A stretch of 27,269 bases of DNA from a virus. The stretch is taken from IMG/VR virus record IMGVR_UViG_3300023273_000733, positions 1-27,269 of that record; one strand, written 5' to 3'. The position numbers and the translations under genes are program-made. Below are positions 26,007-27,269 of the stretch, piece after piece. Numbering within the stretch: position 1 is the first letter of the stretch; each line of letters begins with the position of its first letter. The notes beneath the pieces are model-generated. The model saw only the letters and a list, made by a program, of their open reading frames with translations, was not told the DNA's origin and made no database searches.

Positions 26007-26035
26007 AGTATACTGTCTATGCTGACTTTTGTCAA
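26007..26035 (-). promoter_or_regulatory. Consensus sigma70 promoter for the RNase H gene
   Basis: Minus strand: TTGACA (26035-26030), exactly 17 bp, TATACT (26012-26007). Expected start near 26000, leader of about 27 nt. Transcripts from here could read through into the gap at 24233-24293 and carry the hairpin there. Confidence 0.85.
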
Positions 26036-26074
26036 GTTTAAAAATAGGAATGTAACCAAACAGTTTCATAAATG

Positions 26075-26482
26075 TCATGATACTTCTGATTTACCTTTAT
26101 CAATAGGTGTAATATTAATATAACCTGCGCCTCGATCACTAGGATCAATTCCTTCTTGATCGAGCATGCCATATACAATATCACGGAACCAGCGATCTAC
26201 AATTTCTTCTTCTAGATCGCCCTTCTCTCCGTATCCTGCCTTCATAAGGTCTTTGATAAAGTATTCGTTCCAATCAAGTTCAAAGAAACCATTACGCACA
26301 TTTTCTTGATTTACTTTTACATCGAGTACACTAACCCAAGATTCTTTACGGCGTGTAGCATATTCTTTTGGATCTTTCTTTTCAAGAAGTTTCATTTCTT
26401 CTTCTAAGATACGTATTTCTTCTGCTTCGAGCGCCTGTTCTTTAGCAGCAATACCTGTAATATTTTTAAACCATTGTTTCAT
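26075..26482 (-). CDS. Hypothetical phage protein (135 aa)
   Basis: The ATG overlaps the stop of the tiny ORF upstream (ATGA, 26479-26482). The N-terminus is a charged helix, likely coiled coil (AKEQALEAEEIRILEEEMKL, about 12-33), followed by a compact region with ESWVSVLDVKVNQENVRNGF, FELDWNEYFIKDLMKAGYG, IVDRWFRDIV and GAGYINITPI. There is no signal or membrane segment. I recognise its style from marine T4-like phages but know no function. It ends before the promoter of the RNase H gene. Confidence 0.75.
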   Translation of the reverse strand: MKQWFKNITGIAAKEQALEAEEIRILEEEMKLLEKKDPKEYATRRKESWVSVLDVKVNQENVRNGFFELDWNEYFIKDLMKAGYGEKGDLEEEIVDRWFRDIVYGMLDQEGIDPSDRGAGYINITPIDKGKSEVS

Positions 26483-26571
26483 AACTGTTTCCTTATCTTG
26501 TTTGCCTGTTCTTCTGTAATCTTTTTACCACGAATAATTTCAAGATCTTCTTCACTAAGTCCCCCAGGCAT
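26479..26571 (-). CDS. Tiny ORF between queE and the 135-aa gene (30 aa)
   Basis: Starting at the ATG at 26569-26571, it overlaps the end of queE by 17 bp and its stop overlaps the next start by 4 bp (ATGA). The product (MPGGLSEEDLEIIRGKKITE to KIRKQL) is a single charged helix pair. Overlap at both ends supports a real coupled gene. An upstream ATG at 26649 would give 56 aa, but the added part lies in another frame of the well-conserved queE end. The ribosome binding site is poor. Confidence 0.5.
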   Translation of the reverse strand: MPGGLSEEDLEIIRGKKITEEQANKIRKQL

Positions 26572-27269
26572 TCCCGAATAGTGATATGTGGAGTCGGGGG
26601 GTAAATCGCCATCCTCTTTCCATACACGCTTCGGCAACTTCTTTAACATTGAGGGAATATTCTTCACTGCGTCCACCCAACGGCATAAGATATACTGGAC
26701 ATTGTACCCCGGCACTTTTGTAAGCGTCCACAGCCCTGCCAACTTCGTCAAAATCGTCTTGAGTAGCGACAACAAACTTAAGATAAATGTCACTACCGTT
26801 AACAGTACTATACTGATGAGCGACAACAGGCAGGATAGCAGTATCCCAAGGTTCTCCGCTAACACTAAGTTTCGGGGAACAACTCCACGTGACTGTAAAT
26901 CGTTCTTGAGTGTTAAGATACTCGTAGAAATCGCTGTGTAAAGGTTGTGTAGTGTTTGTTTCAAATGTGACATTTTTTAAATCTCTCATACGTGGATGTT
27001 CGAATAGCTCTACATAAAGTCGTTGCCACGCTAACAACGGCTCGCCGCCTGTAAGGATAAGATGCACATCTTGTCCATTATCCATTGTCCACTTACCTTC
27101 CGGAGTAAGTGAGAGTAAATGTTCAACCACTTCGTCAACTTCTGCTTGTTTATTAAAGTGTTTAAACTCTGGATAGATGCTTGCATATGTATCACAGCCT
27201 GTGTGAATGATAGGCAAGTCTTCGAACTTTTCTGTAGTTTCGTGTACACCTGCATCAATCAATGCTTTT
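26555..27269 (-). CDS. queE: QueE-like 7-carboxy-7-deazaguanine synthase, N-terminus outside window
   Basis: The frame is open to the window edge, so the N-terminal radical-SAM part is missing; the TTG at 27262 is not a real start. Visible: GCDTYAS, with the probable third cluster cysteine (C25 of the visible part), LTGGEPLLAW (TGGEP at 73-77), ETNTTQPL, VTWSCSPKLSVSG, LKFVVATQDD and VYLMPLGGR, and the C-terminal RGWRFTPRLHISLFGNAWGT. QueE turns CPH4 into CDG in the preQ0/queuosine pathway. Phages use this pathway for 7-deazaguanine DNA modification or to alter host metabolism. The usual partners (folE, queD, queC) would lie upstream, beyond the window. Length is consistent with phage QueE having a long insert before the CDT cysteine. 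Confidence 0.85.
   Translation of the reverse strand, partial: KALIDAGVHETTEKFEDLPIIHTGCDTYASIYPEFKHFNKQAEVDEVVEHLLSLTPEGKWTMDNGQDVHLILTGGEPLLAWQRLYVELFEHPRMRDLKNVTFETNTTQPLHSDFYEYLNTQERFTVTWSCSPKLSVSGEPWDTAILPVVAHQYSTVNGSDIYLKFVVATQDDFDEVGRAVDAYKSAGVQCPVYLMPLGGRSEEYSLNVKEVAEACMERGWRFTPRLHISLFGNAWGT

Noticed and set aside
26572-26973. Upstream extension of the tiny ORF, which would give a 164-aa protein with hydrophobic segments
   Set aside because: It overlaps the conserved queE reading frame; the hydrophobic stretches are an out-of-frame product of it.

Overview
The window looks like part of a T4-like (myovirus) phage genome of the marine type, related in style to cyanomyophages and pelagimyophages. 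The reasons are: very AT-rich DNA, tightly packed genes with 1-20 bp overlaps, T4-type late promoter motifs (NATAAATA) in gaps, a T4 RNase H-like nuclease, a phage-type QueE, and a block of very long tail/fibre proteins. No bacterial housekeeping genes, tRNAs, rRNAs, insertion sequences or CRISPR arrays were seen. The host cannot be read from the sequence; an AT-rich marine bacterium is a guess.

Left part (1-17644, plus strand, late structural genes): a giant virion protein of at least 3,296 residues whose 5' end lies outside the window, a 205-aa probable baseplate/tail protein, then three paralogous fibre proteins (722, 750 and 876 aa). The three share about 300 N-terminal residues and then diverge; the first ends in a tail-collar-like domain. 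A perfect bidirectional terminator at 17660-17689 separates them from a convergent gene.

Right part (17710-27269, all minus strand, transcribed right to left): partial queE, a tiny ORF, a 135-aa protein, [sigma70 promoter], RNase H/5'-3' exonuclease, 157-aa and 78-aa unknowns, [late promoter inside an RBS hairpin], 96-aa and 126-aa unknowns, [sigma70 promoter], MoxR-type AAA+ ATPase, [weak hairpin, sigma70 promoter], a metallopeptidase/VWA protein, 94-, 79-, 203- and about 104-aa unknowns, [two late promoters], and a 569-aa fibre protein with an Mtd-like N-terminus and glycine/threonine/asparagine repeats.

Two promoter classes are visible. Three near-perfect host-type promoters (TTGACA, exactly 17 bp, TATACT or TATTAT) drive the nuclease, MoxR and VWA genes. 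Five NATAAATA late boxes precede structural genes and one small-gene pair. The points most worth following are the hairpin at 24231-24265, which a late promoter should remove from late transcripts (a T4 gene e-like switch); the phage MoxR/VWA-metallopeptidase pair; the apparently interrupted beta-propeller in the giant protein; and the triplicated fibre N-terminus. No gap without a gene exceeds about 110 bp.
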